Made by a program: the position numbers and the translations under genes
The notes under the pieces: generated by a model
The model's database searches: none
What the model was told of the DNA's origin: nothing
The model's input: only the letters and a program-made list of their open reading frames with translations
From: Sediminicola sp035798135
GTDB taxonomy: Bacteria; Bacteroidota; Bacteroidia; Flavobacteriales; Flavobacteriaceae
Direction: 5' to 3'
Assembly: GCA_035798135.1 (NCBI GenBank)
Contig: JAPFBR010000006.1
Coordinates: forward strand, 124,001-188,000
DNA length: 64,000 bases
Shown here: positions 27,060-35,550 of the stretch, piece by piece
How positions within the stretch are numbered: position 1 is the stretch's first letter
Layout: every line of letters starts with the position of its first letter

Positions 27060-28493
27060 TCAATCAACAAAAAAATCGTTCTTAAAACCTATTAGATACA
27101 ATTGAGACTTTGCCCTTGTCACGGCAGTATATAGCCAACGCAAATATTCCTTGTCTATCCCATTGGGGAGGTAGGGCTGTTCCACAAATACGGTATCCCA
27201 TTGACCGCCTTGGGATTTATGGCAGGTAATGGCATATGAAAACTTTACCTGTAGGGCATTAAAATATTTGTTGTTCTTTACCGCTAAGAATTTCTTGTAT
27301 TTTGACGTTTCATGAGCGTAGTCTTTCATAACCTCTTGATACAATTTATTTCCGTCGTCATAAGAGAGGGAAGGAGTTTCGGCCTGTATGGTATCTAAGA
27401 GCAAGACAGTTTCAAAAGGTTTTTGGTTTGGGTAATCTACCATTTTGACTTTTACCTCGGCAAACTTGAAGGAATAAAGCTCTTTAATGGCGAAAATCTC
27501 CAAAACCTCAATAATATCCCCGTTTGCAATAAAACCCGCCTCGGATTGGAGCTCCAACCAAAAGTAATTATTCTTTACCACCATCATATAATCACCCACA
27601 GCAATTTCATTTTCCAGATAGAGGATTCTATTTCTGATATTCTCATTATAAAGGTTGGCCCTTTTATTGGAACGCACAATAATTGCAGTCTCTTCCTTTC
27701 CATTTTGCGAGTACGAACTATCTATGGCCTCTTGTATCTCATTGCCATCAATTAACCTGACAATATCCTTATATGGATTTACGTCAAATTTAAAATCTTC
27801 AAAATAATCATTTTGGAGCTGCTCCCTTAAATTGGTGGCATTGACCAATATTCCAGAATCCTCGGCCTGCCTCACTACTTCATCCATCTCCAACATTATC
27901 ACCTCCTTATTATAGTTCAGGGCCAACTGGTTCTCTTCCAATGCCGGACTTAAATTTAAGTGAACAGGTGGTAATTGGGCCGTATCCCCTATCAAGATCA
28001 ATTTGCAATTATGGCCCGAGTAGACATACATCATCAGGTCGTCCAACAATGATCCATTTTCAAAAAGCTTGGAATCGGCGGGTGTATCCGGTATCATGGA
28101 TGCCTCATCTACAATGAAGATGGTATTGCGGTGTTTGTTTGGGGATAGGACAAATTGGACCCCGCCCCCACTTTGTTTTTTAGGAAAGTAGATCTTTCTA
28201 TGAATGGTATAGGACTGTGTATTGGAATAATTGGACATTACCTTGGCTGCCCTACCCGTGGGAGCCATTAGAACGGCTTTCATCTTGGTCCTCCATAAAT
28301 TGGTGACCAAGACCCCAATCATGGTTGTTTTACCAGTTCCAGCAAATCCTTTGAGCATAAAAACCACCTCCTTTTCTTTGGATAAAACAAAATCTGCAAG
28401 TTTTTCCAGAACAACATTTTGTTTCAAGGTTGGATCGTGAGGAAATTTATCGCGTAAAATAGTTGTAAAAGATGAGGCTGTGAGTGCGTTCAT
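27060..28493 (-). CDS. RecD-like ATP-dependent DNA helicase
   Basis: A 477-residue superfamily 1B helicase. Walker A is GFAGTGKTTMIG (about residues 49-60), Walker B is TIFIVDEASMIPD (about 145), and the C-terminal UvrD-like region has YAITCHKSQGGQWDTVFVE and LYTAVTRAKSQLYL. It is much shorter than RecD2 because the N-terminal domains are missing. No recB or recC is nearby, so it acts alone or with unknown partners. The start codon lies only 7 bases downstream of a perfect -7 box, so the transcript probably has almost no 5' leader. Confidence 0.9.
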   Translation of the reverse strand: MNALTASSFTTILRDKFPHDPTLKQNVVLEKLADFVLSKEKEVVFMLKGFAGTGKTTMIGVLVTNLWRTKMKAVLMAPTGRAAKVMSNYSNTQSYTIHRKIYFPKKQSGGGVQFVLSPNKHRNTIFIVDEASMIPDTPADSKLFENGSLLDDLMMYVYSGHNCKLILIGDTAQLPPVHLNLSPALEENQLALNYNKEVIMLEMDEVVRQAEDSGILVNATNLREQLQNDYFEDFKFDVNPYKDIVRLIDGNEIQEAIDSSYSQNGKEETAIIVRSNKRANLYNENIRNRILYLENEIAVGDYMMVVKNNYFWLELQSEAGFIANGDIIEVLEIFAIKELYSFKFAEVKVKMVDYPNQKPFETVLLLDTIQAETPSLSYDDGNKLYQEVMKDYAHETSKYKKFLAVKNNKYFNALQVKFSYAITCHKSQGGQWDTVFVEQPYLPNGIDKEYLRWLYTAVTRAKSQLYLIGFKNDFFVD

Positions 28494-28500
28494 AAGGTTT

Positions 28501-28529
28501 CAAAGATAATCAGGATTTTTAAGGGCAAA
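28501..28529 (-). promoter_or_regulatory. Promoter of the RecD-like helicase operon
   Basis: Read on the minus strand: TTTG (28529-28526), 17 bases, then TATCTTTG (28508-28501). Both elements match the consensus exactly. The helicase ATG starts 7 bases after the -7 box. Confidence 0.65.
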
Positions 28530-28533
28530 TACT

Positions 28534-28562
28534 TTTGTGATTAAAAAAAAATTGTAGATTTG
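28534..28562 (+). promoter_or_regulatory. Promoter of the 28597 operon
   Basis: TTTG at 28534-28537, 17 bases, then TAGATTTG at 28555-28562. Both boxes are exact. Its -33 element is only four bases from the -33 element of the divergent helicase promoter. Confidence 0.7.
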
Positions 28563-28596
28563 TGATAACCACTAAAATTTAATTAACACTTAAAAA

Positions 28597-29250
28597 ATGA
28601 AGAGCATAATACAAATTTTACTTTGGATAACATGTATTGGTTTAGGATATTTGATTTATCACTCCGTAAACGGCCCTATTGAATTCCAAAAAGTAAAAGA
28701 GCAGCGTTTTTCAAAAGTAGTTTCTGTATTGAAGGATATTAGAAATTCACAAGAAGCTTACAAATCTTCCAATGGAAAGTACGCCAATGATTTTAATTCC
28801 CTTATCAGTTTTGTCGATACTGGAAAATACATCATTACCCAACAAAGGGACTCTTCTTATATGGAGTTTAACAAGACCTATGGTATAGATATGCTTCAAG
28901 AGGTGAAAATCGTTGATACATTAGGGTTTGTTTCTGTAAAGGATTCCTTGTTTAAGAAAGATAATCGTTATAAAACAATGATGAACGTTCCTTTCGCTAC
29001 CAAGGGTGAGAAATTTGAAATGAAGGCTGACATTATTGAGAAAAGCGGATACAAGGCTCCGGTTTTTGAAGCCAAAGTCAAGAAAGATGTTATTTTAGGT
29101 GACCAGCCTAAAGAACTTTTGGCAAGGGAAAATGCACATAACAGTGTTGAAGAAGTAAACGGAACTACAATAAAAGTTGGTTCCTTAACTGAAGTGAGCA
29201 CCAATGGTAACTGGCCTCCGATATATGACAGAAAAAATGACATTAACTAA
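28597..29250 (+). CDS. Conserved hypothetical protein with one N-terminal membrane helix
   Basis: A 217-residue protein with a single N-terminal hydrophobic segment (SIIQILLWITCIGLGYLIYH, about residues 3-22) and a long extracytoplasmic remainder. The segment just after it (VVSVLKDIRNSQEAYKSSNG) resembles the start of the soluble part of pseudopilins, where a long helix leads to a small domain, but no prepilin cleavage site is visible. No known domain is recognised. It begins an operon with DUF3822 and rsmD, and its last 26 bases overlap the next gene. Confidence 0.75.
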   Translation: MKSIIQILLWITCIGLGYLIYHSVNGPIEFQKVKEQRFSKVVSVLKDIRNSQEAYKSSNGKYANDFNSLISFVDTGKYIITQQRDSSYMEFNKTYGIDMLQEVKIVDTLGFVSVKDSLFKKDNRYKTMMNVPFATKGEKFEMKADIIEKSGYKAPVFEAKVKKDVILGDQPKELLARENAHNSVEEVNGTTIKVGSLTEVSTNGNWPPIYDRKNDIN

Positions 29251-30058
29251 TTTAGAGCAATCTAAATCTGATTATAATAAACTGTCCATTCAAATTAGTT
29301 TGAATGGACTTTCTTTTTGTGTACTGGACACAGTAGACAACAATATACTTGCTTCAGAGAATGTAGTTTTCGAGCGGGAAGTGAATCCCTTGGAACTTCT
29401 AAAAAAAGTAAAGACGGTTTTTGAAAAGTACAACGTAGCAAAAGTATCTTTCTCCGAAGTCATTGCCATTCACAAAAACCAGCTTTTCAGTTTGGTTCCC
29501 AAAGCCTTATTTGACGAGGGCGAATTGGCCAATTACCTTAAGTTCAACGCAAAAATTCTAACTAACGATGTTATAGTATACGATGAGTTGGAAAGCAATG
29601 ACCTTATGAATGTTTACGTGCCCTTCATGAATGTCAATAATTACATTTATGAGCTATTTGGGGAATTCGAATTTAAACATAGTAGCACTGTCATGGTGGA
29701 ATCACTATTGAACATTCCCCAATCAGGTAATGATACTGTTTGCTATGTGCATGTTGGTGAAAAGCAATTGGATATCACTGTAGTAGCCAACAAAAAATTA
29801 CTATTGCACAATAGTTTCAACTTTTCTACCAAGGAAGACTTTATCTATTATCTTCTTTTTACCCTGGAACAACTCAAATTAGATACAAATACCGTAAGAC
29901 TGAAGCTCTTCGGATCCATTGATGAGGATGATGCTATCTACGGTATTTCCTATAACTACATAAAAAACATCTCTATTTTCGTCCCTTCCAATATTGCCCA
30001 TATCACGGGTAATGATAAGGATAACGCCATAGATTTTACAGTACTTAAAACCCTTTAA
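29225..30058 (+). CDS. DUF3822 family protein
   Basis: A protein of about 277 residues with an ASKHA-like repeat of strands, recalled as DUF3822. The first strand pair is SIQISLNGLSFCVLDTVDNN, followed by VYVPFMNVNNYIYELFGEFE and VCYVHVGEKQLDITVVANKK, which has the look of the second half of an actin-like fold. Starts at 29204, 29225 or 29237 are possible; I prefer 29225 (MTEKMTLTNLEQ) because the 29204 ATG lies deeper in the preceding gene. It overlaps both neighbours and so is probably translationally coupled to rsmD. Function is unknown. Confidence 0.8.
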   Translation: MTEKMTLTNLEQSKSDYNKLSIQISLNGLSFCVLDTVDNNILASENVVFEREVNPLELLKKVKTVFEKYNVAKVSFSEVIAIHKNQLFSLVPKALFDEGELANYLKFNAKILTNDVIVYDELESNDLMNVYVPFMNVNNYIYELFGEFEFKHSSTVMVESLLNIPQSGNDTVCYVHVGEKQLDITVVANKKLLLHNSFNFSTKEDFIYYLLFTLEQLKLDTNTVRLKLFGSIDEDDAIYGISYNYIKNISIFVPSNIAHITGNDKDNAIDFTVLKTL

Positions 30059-30600
30059 TGCGAATTATAGCCGGTAATTACAAAAGTAAAAGAATCATTG
30101 CCCCTAAAAAGCTTCCTGTTAGACCTACGACGGATATGGCCAAGGAGGCCTTGTTCAATATCCTGAACAATCAATATCATTTTAATGAAATTTCAGTTTT
30201 AGATCTTTTTGCAGGTACGGGGAATATAAGTTATGAATTTGCATCCAGGGGCACGGAGCAAATTGTCTGTGTAGATGCTGATTTTGGTTGTATAAAATTT
30301 ATCAACAAAATTTCAAATGAATTGGATTTTAATATCTCTACCATAAAAAGTGATGTGTTCAGTTATTTGGAAAGGACCAAAATCAAATCTGATATTATCT
30401 TTGCCGACCCACCCTATGATATGGCCATGGAAGATTTCACTAAAATACAAGCCTTGGTCTTTGAGAAGGAGCTTCTATTGGAAAACGGCATGCTGATCAT
30501 TGAACATTCCAAATACACCGATCTATCCCAACTGGACCATTTTTCCAACCAAAGAAGATATGGTGTGAGCGTTTTTAGTTTTTTCGAACAATCCACTTAA
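30058..30600 (+). CDS. rsmD: 16S rRNA (guanine-966 N2)-methyltransferase
   Basis: A 180-residue methyltransferase of standard length that modifies G966 of 16S rRNA. The opening MRIIAGNYKSKRIIAPK and VRPTTDMAKEALFNIL are typical of RsmD, as are the S-adenosylmethionine motif LDLFAGTGNISYEF (about residues 44-58) and the catalytic FADPPYD (about 117-123). The ATG overlaps the stop of the DUF3822 gene (TTTAATG). Confidence 0.95.
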   Translation: MRIIAGNYKSKRIIAPKKLPVRPTTDMAKEALFNILNNQYHFNEISVLDLFAGTGNISYEFASRGTEQIVCVDADFGCIKFINKISNELDFNISTIKSDVFSYLERTKIKSDIIFADPPYDMAMEDFTKIQALVFEKELLLENGMLIIEHSKYTDLSQLDHFSNQRRYGVSVFSFFEQST

Positions 30601-30603
30601 GGT

Positions 30604-31548
30604 ATGACTCGTATTACCAGGAATCACTTGCTAGATTGCAAAGCCATAGTTCTGGAACATATTCACCATACTCCAGTTTTGACCTCTACCTTACTCAATG
30701 AACTTTCAGGGGTTGAATTGTTTTTTAAATGTGAGAATTTTCAACGAGCTGGATCCTTTAAGATGAGGGGAGCGGTCCATGCCATTAGCAAGCTGTCCAA
30801 AGAGCAGCAAGCCAAAGGGGTTGTGACCCATTCTTCTGGAAATTTCGCCCAAGCCCTCTCCTTGGCGGCTAGATCAATAGGGGTGAAAGCATATATTGTA
30901 ATGCCTAACAATGCTCCACAGGTAAAGAAAAATGCTGTACGAAGTTATGGGGGCGAGGTTATTGAATGTGAACCAAATTTGACCGCAAGGGAAAAAGCCG
31001 CAGATGAAATTGTAAAAAAATACGGTGCCACATTTTTGCACCCTTCAAACAATTTAAATGTCATACTAGGACAAGGTACAGCCGCCATGGAACTACTGGA
31101 AGACCATCCAGACCTAGATTACCTAATGACCCCCGTTGGTGGAGGTGGACTCATCGCCGGAACTGCGTTGGCCGCTCATTTTTTTGGTCACCGATGTAAT
31201 ACAATTGGAGGTGAACCTTTTAATGTAGACGATGCCTATCACTCTTTAAAAACCGGCCAAATTGTAAGTAATGACTCTACAGACACTATTGCCGATGGCC
31301 TTAGAACGGAATTGGGAGATATCAACTTTCCTATCATCATGGATTATGTGGAAATGATTATTAGAGTAGAAGAGAAGGAGATTATTGATGCCATGCACCT
31401 CCTTTGGGAACGTATGAAAATTATAATTGAACCTTCATGCGCGGTGCCATTTGCTGCCCTTTTGAGGGAAAAAGATTTCTTTAAAGGAAAAAAAGTGGGA
31501 ATCATTTTATCTGGAGGGAACGTAGACCTAGGGAACTTACCCTTTTAA
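30604..31548 (+). CDS. PLP-dependent threonine/serine dehydratase family protein
   Basis: A 314-residue fold-type II PLP enzyme, resembling catabolic threonine ammonia-lyase or serine racemase. The PLP lysine is in AGSFKMRGA (about residues 53-61), SSGNFAQALSLAA follows near 79, and the glycine-rich phosphate loop is PVGGGGLIAG (about 178-187). There is no C-terminal ACT domain, so it is not an isoleucine-regulated IlvA. Which activity it has (threonine dehydratase, serine dehydratase or racemase) cannot be read from sequence alone. It follows rsmD by 3 bases. Confidence 0.88.
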   Translation: MTRITRNHLLDCKAIVLEHIHHTPVLTSTLLNELSGVELFFKCENFQRAGSFKMRGAVHAISKLSKEQQAKGVVTHSSGNFAQALSLAARSIGVKAYIVMPNNAPQVKKNAVRSYGGEVIECEPNLTAREKAADEIVKKYGATFLHPSNNLNVILGQGTAAMELLEDHPDLDYLMTPVGGGGLIAGTALAAHFFGHRCNTIGGEPFNVDDAYHSLKTGQIVSNDSTDTIADGLRTELGDINFPIIMDYVEMIIRVEEKEIIDAMHLLWERMKIIIEPSCAVPFAALLREKDFFKGKKVGIILSGGNVDLGNLPF

Positions 31549-31561
31549 TCCAGAAATAAAA

Positions 31562-31872
31562 AAAGCAGGTCATAAGCCGGATTCTGTTCATCCTGAATCA
31601 TCAGGAACCCTCTATCATTTATCTAGGCCATTGGTTACCCAATAGCTCAAACCGCCTACCCTTCAGCTCGGGCGTGCAGCCCTCAAACACCGATTTACAT
31701 GACGTTGCACCGCATAGAGTTTACCTGGTTTCACTACAGCATTACCTGTACATTCTTTCTGTTGCACTTGTCCTCACCTCTCGGCGGACGGGCGTTACCC
31801 GCTATACTGCACTATGGTGTCCGGACTTTCCTCTCCCAATTTGTATTGGAAGCGATAGAGCGACCTGCTAAG
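31562..31872 (-). ncRNA. rnpB: RNase P RNA
   Basis: The minus strand carries the conserved class A RNase P RNA core: the 5' part with GAGGAAAGTCCGGAC, then ACAGAAA, the GAAACCAGG-like stretch, GAGGGCTGCACGCCCGAG, and near the 3' end AGAATCCGGCTTATGACC. The ends pair as P1 (GCAGGTC with GACCTGC). The 3' end runs into a T-rich tract that would serve as a terminator. This RNA is the catalytic part of the enzyme that matures tRNA 5' ends. Exact ends are estimates. Confidence 0.95.
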
Positions 31873-31874
31873 GG

Positions 31875-31882
31875 CAAAGATA
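31875..31882 (-). promoter_or_regulatory. -7 box of the rnpB promoter
   Basis: CAAAGATA on the plus strand is TATCTTTG on the minus strand, an exact TAnnTTTG. It lies immediately upstream of the expected 5' end of RNase P RNA. No good -33 box is seen. Confidence 0.55.
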
Positions 31883-31947
31883 CTTCAATTGTTGATAAAA
31901 AAGTCTTTAAACTATCCTAAACTGGCCACTTTATACAATGCTATTTT

Positions 31948-31955
31948 TATATTTG
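31948..31955 (+). promoter_or_regulatory. Candidate -7 box for dnaX
   Basis: TATATTTG is an exact -7 element about 48 bases ahead of the dnaX start. The -33 position lacks TTTG. Confidence 0.45.
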
Positions 31956-32003
31956 TAGTTCGCAGCATTGGGCAATTGCCAACCTGCTTAAAAGTTAATA
32001 TTT

Positions 32004-33821
32004 GTGGAACCATTTGTAGTATCAGCCAGAAAATATAGGCCCCAAACATTCAAGGATGTTGTGGGACAACAAGCTATTACAAATACGCTGCTCAATGCCA
32101 TTGAAAACAACCATTTGGCTCAGGCCCTCCTTTTTTGTGGCCCAAGAGGCGTTGGCAAGACCACATGTGCCAGAATATTGGCAAAAAAGATAAATGAGGA
32201 CGGTACAGAACATACCGATGAAGATTTTGCTTTCAATATTTTTGAATTGGATGCGGCCTCCAACAATTCGGTGGATGACATAAGAAACCTTACGGACCAA
32301 GTGAGGATTCCACCCCAGACCGGCAAGTACAAGGTATATATCATTGATGAGGTGCATATGTTATCTCAGGCTGCCTTCAATGCATTTTTAAAAACCTTGG
32401 AGGAGCCACCCAAACATGCCATCTTTATTTTGGCAACCACGGAAAAACACAAGATCATACCCACAATTTTGTCCCGTTGTCAAATTTTTGATTTTAAACG
32501 AATCACCGTAAAAGATGCGGCTCAATATCTTAAATATATTGCAGAAAATCAGGAAATAGAAGCGGACGACGACGCCTTGCATATTATTGCCCAAAAGGCA
32601 GATGGGGCTATGCGCGACGCCCTTTCCATATTTGATAGGGTGGTAAGTTTTTCTGGAAAAAAATTGACCAGAAAGGCGGTTACCGAAAATTTGAACGTAC
32701 TTGATTACGATACTTATTTTTCGGCCACTGACCTGATCTTGGCACACAATATCCCAGGTTTATTGCTTTTGTTCAACGAAACCTTATCCCAAGGCTTCGA
32801 TGGACACCATTTTATATCGGGCTTAGCTTCCCATTTTAGGGATCTCATGGTATGTCAACATCAAGATACCATAACGCTTTTAGAGGTAGGGGACGAAGCC
32901 AAAAAAAATTATTTGGAACAATCCAAAAAGGTTTCCAATGCCTTCTTAATGCACGGGATTGACATCGCCAATGATTGTGACCTCAAATACAAGTCAAGCA
33001 AAAACCAGCGGCTTCTCGTAGAACTTTCCCTAATGAAACTGGCTTCCATCGACTTCGATGGCCAAAAAAAAAAATCTGATCGTCTAGGAATTAATGACTT
33101 TTTAATACCCGCATCTTTTTTTAAAGGCCAAGGAAGTACAACTCCTACACCAAAAAAGGAAGAAGCAACTAAAGCTTTTGCTACCAACCCAGTGCCTAAG
33201 GCAACAGACAATATAACCATTCAAAAACCGATACCTGTCCCTGAGGTGTCAGCTGCAAATGTCCTCGTTGCGGAACCACCCATTGAAATCAATAGTCCGT
33301 CCAAGGACGAACCAAGTGAAAACGGAAACACTCCAAAACCAGCCCTGAATATTCCAACAAAAAGGGTGTCAGGTCTATCCATATCCAGCGTAAAGGCAAA
33401 AAAAGAGCATGAGCTGAATAAAAAGGATGACACCATCGATGAGCGAAAATTACCTAAAGACCCATTTACCGAAGAGGAGATGAGGGCACATTGGGCAGAA
33501 TTCGTGGAAATAATTGATAAGGACGGCAGAAAAATTCTGGCTTCAAATCTGAATACGGACATCCCGAAGCTTAAAGATCCAACCACCTTATGGATAGAAC
33601 TTCCCAATGGTACAATGAAGAAAGAGGTGGAAAGAGAACAGTACGACCTTATAGAATACTTAAGGCTGAAATTGAACAATTATTTTATCAGCCTGACCAT
33701 TACCGTTAATGAGGAAACTGCCAAAAAGTTCGCCTTTACCCCTTTGGAGAAATACGAAAAACTTAGGGAAAAGAATCCGGCAATTGATATTTTGAGAAAA
33801 GAGTTTGATCTTGACTTTTAA
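32004..33821 (+). CDS. dnaX: DNA polymerase III subunit gamma/tau
   Basis: A 605-residue clamp-loader ATPase. The start is a GTG giving MEPFVVSARKYRPQTF, the normal DnaX beginning. Walker A is CGPRGVGKTTCAR (about residues 45-57), the DEAH-like box is YIIDEVHMLS and the sensor follows at FILATTEKHK. Between Walker A and FELDAASNNSVDD the region is short (AKKINEDGTEHTDEDFAFN) and lacks the zinc-binding cysteines present in E. coli DnaX. Residues from about 375 to 500 are a low-complexity linker, followed by a tau-like C-terminal domain. No frameshift site was looked for beyond inspection. Its stop overlaps the convergent gene's stop by 2 bases. Confidence 0.95.
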   Translation: MEPFVVSARKYRPQTFKDVVGQQAITNTLLNAIENNHLAQALLFCGPRGVGKTTCARILAKKINEDGTEHTDEDFAFNIFELDAASNNSVDDIRNLTDQVRIPPQTGKYKVYIIDEVHMLSQAAFNAFLKTLEEPPKHAIFILATTEKHKIIPTILSRCQIFDFKRITVKDAAQYLKYIAENQEIEADDDALHIIAQKADGAMRDALSIFDRVVSFSGKKLTRKAVTENLNVLDYDTYFSATDLILAHNIPGLLLLFNETLSQGFDGHHFISGLASHFRDLMVCQHQDTITLLEVGDEAKKNYLEQSKKVSNAFLMHGIDIANDCDLKYKSSKNQRLLVELSLMKLASIDFDGQKKKSDRLGINDFLIPASFFKGQGSTTPTPKKEEATKAFATNPVPKATDNITIQKPIPVPEVSAANVLVAEPPIEINSPSKDEPSENGNTPKPALNIPTKRVSGLSISSVKAKKEHELNKKDDTIDERKLPKDPFTEEEMRAHWAEFVEIIDKDGRKILASNLNTDIPKLKDPTTLWIELPNGTMKKEVEREQYDLIEYLRLKLNNYFISLTITVNEETAKKFAFTPLEKYEKLREKNPAIDILRKEFDLDF

Positions 33822-34168
33822 GAACTTTTCATCCTAATCCTCAAACCATACATAAGCATCACTAGGGCATTGATGAGCAGTCCGAGCGATTCTCTAGCGT
33901 GTTCAATATTGTTTATTTCACCATCACCAATACCCACCCCTTCAAATTGGTCAGGCCAAAAAACAAACACCCCAATAAAATACAAGACAAATAATAGTAG
34001 GGCTATATTAAACGATAGTTTATCAAGGAAAAAAAATAAGGATGCCACAGCTGCACTCCCATAAATGGCATACCACAGAAGGGCATCGGGATCGTTCCAC
34101 TGCACATAGCCCGCCCATACGAAGAGCATTGTAAAAACTATTGAAATCAATTTAAATAATGTTTTCAT
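33818..34168 (-). CDS. Tmem_220-type small membrane protein
   Basis: A protein of about 116 residues with four hydrophobic helices (about residues 5-22, 30-47, 52-70 and 92-110). The segment MLFVWAGYVQWNDPDALLWY is the recognisable part of the transmembrane 220 family. I start it at 34168 (MKTLFKLIS) rather than at 34198, because the shorter version begins with a normal signal anchor and overlaps the ebo gene less. It lies 5 bases downstream of eboF and may be transcribed with that cluster. Function unknown. Confidence 0.75.
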   Translation of the reverse strand: MKTLFKLISIVFTMLFVWAGYVQWNDPDALLWYAIYGSAAVASLFFFLDKLSFNIALLLFVLYFIGVFVFWPDQFEGVGIGDGEINNIEHARESLGLLINALVMLMYGLRIRMKSS

Positions 34169-34173
34169 AAACT

Positions 34174-35550
34174 TTACGTATTTGAAACATGTTTCCACAA
34201 TAAATGATAAACGTCTATAGCCTTAATAGATTGTTCCAACGGGCCGCTTTTTGAATTGGTAATAAAAATTGGATGATCGTCAGTACTTTCCGGAGTTCTA
34301 CCATGTGATCCCCTCACCAAAGAAGCCTCCAAGGGAATTACATTCATCAAGGTTCTAAAACCAAGTTTCTTCTTTAGTAATTTCCATACAATTTTTGGCA
34401 TTACAAAACGGTCCTTGGGGTCCGTAAACAATTCCACAGGATCATATCCTGGTTTTTTATGGATATCCACCATTCTTGCGAAATCAGGAGCCTTTGCATC
34501 GTCTAGCCAAAAGTAGTATGTAAACCACGAATGTCCATCGGCAACCAAGACCAAATCTCCACTTCGATCATGATTTAAATGAGCTTCTTTTATTTCGTTG
34601 CCCGATAGCACCTTTTCTATGCCGGGTACAGATTCAAAAATCTTCTTTATGGTATCCAACTCTGATTTATTCTCAACATAGACATGGGATATCTGATGGT
34701 CAGAAACTGCAAATGCCCTACTTGCACCAGCATCCAATAATTCCAACCCCCTTTCTTCCCTTATATTTAAAAACCCCTTTTCTCGCAGAATTCTGTTTGG
34801 ATGGATGGGTTGATCCACATTAGTGATACCATATTCCGATAGTAATATAATATTGGTATCCTTTTCTTGATAGTAGGTGACCATCTTTTCCACCAAAGCG
34901 TCCACTTCCTGAAGATCTTTTCCTATTTTATTGAAGTCGATACCAAATTTTTGAATGTTATAATCCAAATGTGGAATATAGATCAAAGTTAATGTGGGAT
35001 CATACATTCTATCGGTGGAAAGCGCTCCGTTGGCTATCCATTCACTGGCTTTTATAGAGGTTTTTGGACCCCAGAAATTAAAGAGCGGAAAGGTGCCCAA
35101 TTCCTTTTGAAGTTTATCCCTAAGGTCTGAAGGATAGGAATAAACATCCGGTATTTTTCGACCATCAGCAAGATAGTTTGGACGCGGAGTAATACTATAA
35201 TCCACATTTGAATACATATTGTACCACCAAAAGTGATTGGCACATGTAAATCCTTGAAATTGCGCTTTTAACGTATCCCAAATTTTATCCGATTGCACCA
35301 AGCTATTAGACTGCCTCCAAAACTTAACCTCATGCTCTTCCCTAAAATACCAACCATTCCCGACGATACCATGTTCTGAAGGCCATTTCCCAGTGAGATA
35401 GGTTGATTGGGCGGCACAAGTAACCGCTGGTAAAACAGGTTCTATAGTAGCACATGCCCCTTCATCCATAAAACCTTTGATAAATGGGGTATGCTCACCA
35501 ATCAATCTCTTAGTTAATCCCACTATATTTATAACTACTGTTTTCTTCAT
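34174..35550 (-). CDS. eboF: EboF: alkaline-phosphatase-family nucleotide pyrophosphatase/phosphodiesterase
   Basis: A protein of about 458 residues of the alkaline phosphatase/NPP superfamily, here the last gene of an ebo cluster. The start at 35550 (MKKTVVINIVGL) overlaps the eboE stop as ATGA. The metal and nucleophile region is AVTCAAQSTYLTGKWPSEHG (about residues 38-57). Further metal ligands are expected in IPHLDYNIQKFG, LLSEYGI and RGSHGR. No signal peptide is seen. In the family such enzymes hydrolyse phosphodiester or pyrophosphate bonds; the substrate in ebo clusters is unknown. Naming rests on cluster order and family, not on a search. Confidence 0.85.
   Translation of the reverse strand: MKKTVVINIVGLTKRLIGEHTPFIKGFMDEGACATIEPVLPAVTCAAQSTYLTGKWPSEHGIVGNGWYFREEHEVKFWRQSNSLVQSDKIWDTLKAQFQGFTCANHFWWYNMYSNVDYSITPRPNYLADGRKIPDVYSYPSDLRDKLQKELGTFPLFNFWGPKTSIKASEWIANGALSTDRMYDPTLTLIYIPHLDYNIQKFGIDFNKIGKDLQEVDALVEKMVTYYQEKDTNIILLSEYGITNVDQPIHPNRILREKGFLNIREERGLELLDAGASRAFAVSDHQISHVYVENKSELDTIKKIFESVPGIEKVLSGNEIKEAHLNHDRSGDLVLVADGHSWFTYYFWLDDAKAPDFARMVDIHKKPGYDPVELFTDPKDRFVMPKIVWKLLKKKLGFRTLMNVIPLEASLVRGSHGRTPESTDDHPIFITNSKSGPLEQSIKAIDVYHLLWKHVSNT

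Noticed and set aside
31674..31920. Two overlapping open frames on the plus strand
   Set aside because: They run across the RNase P RNA gene on the other strand and have no coding character.
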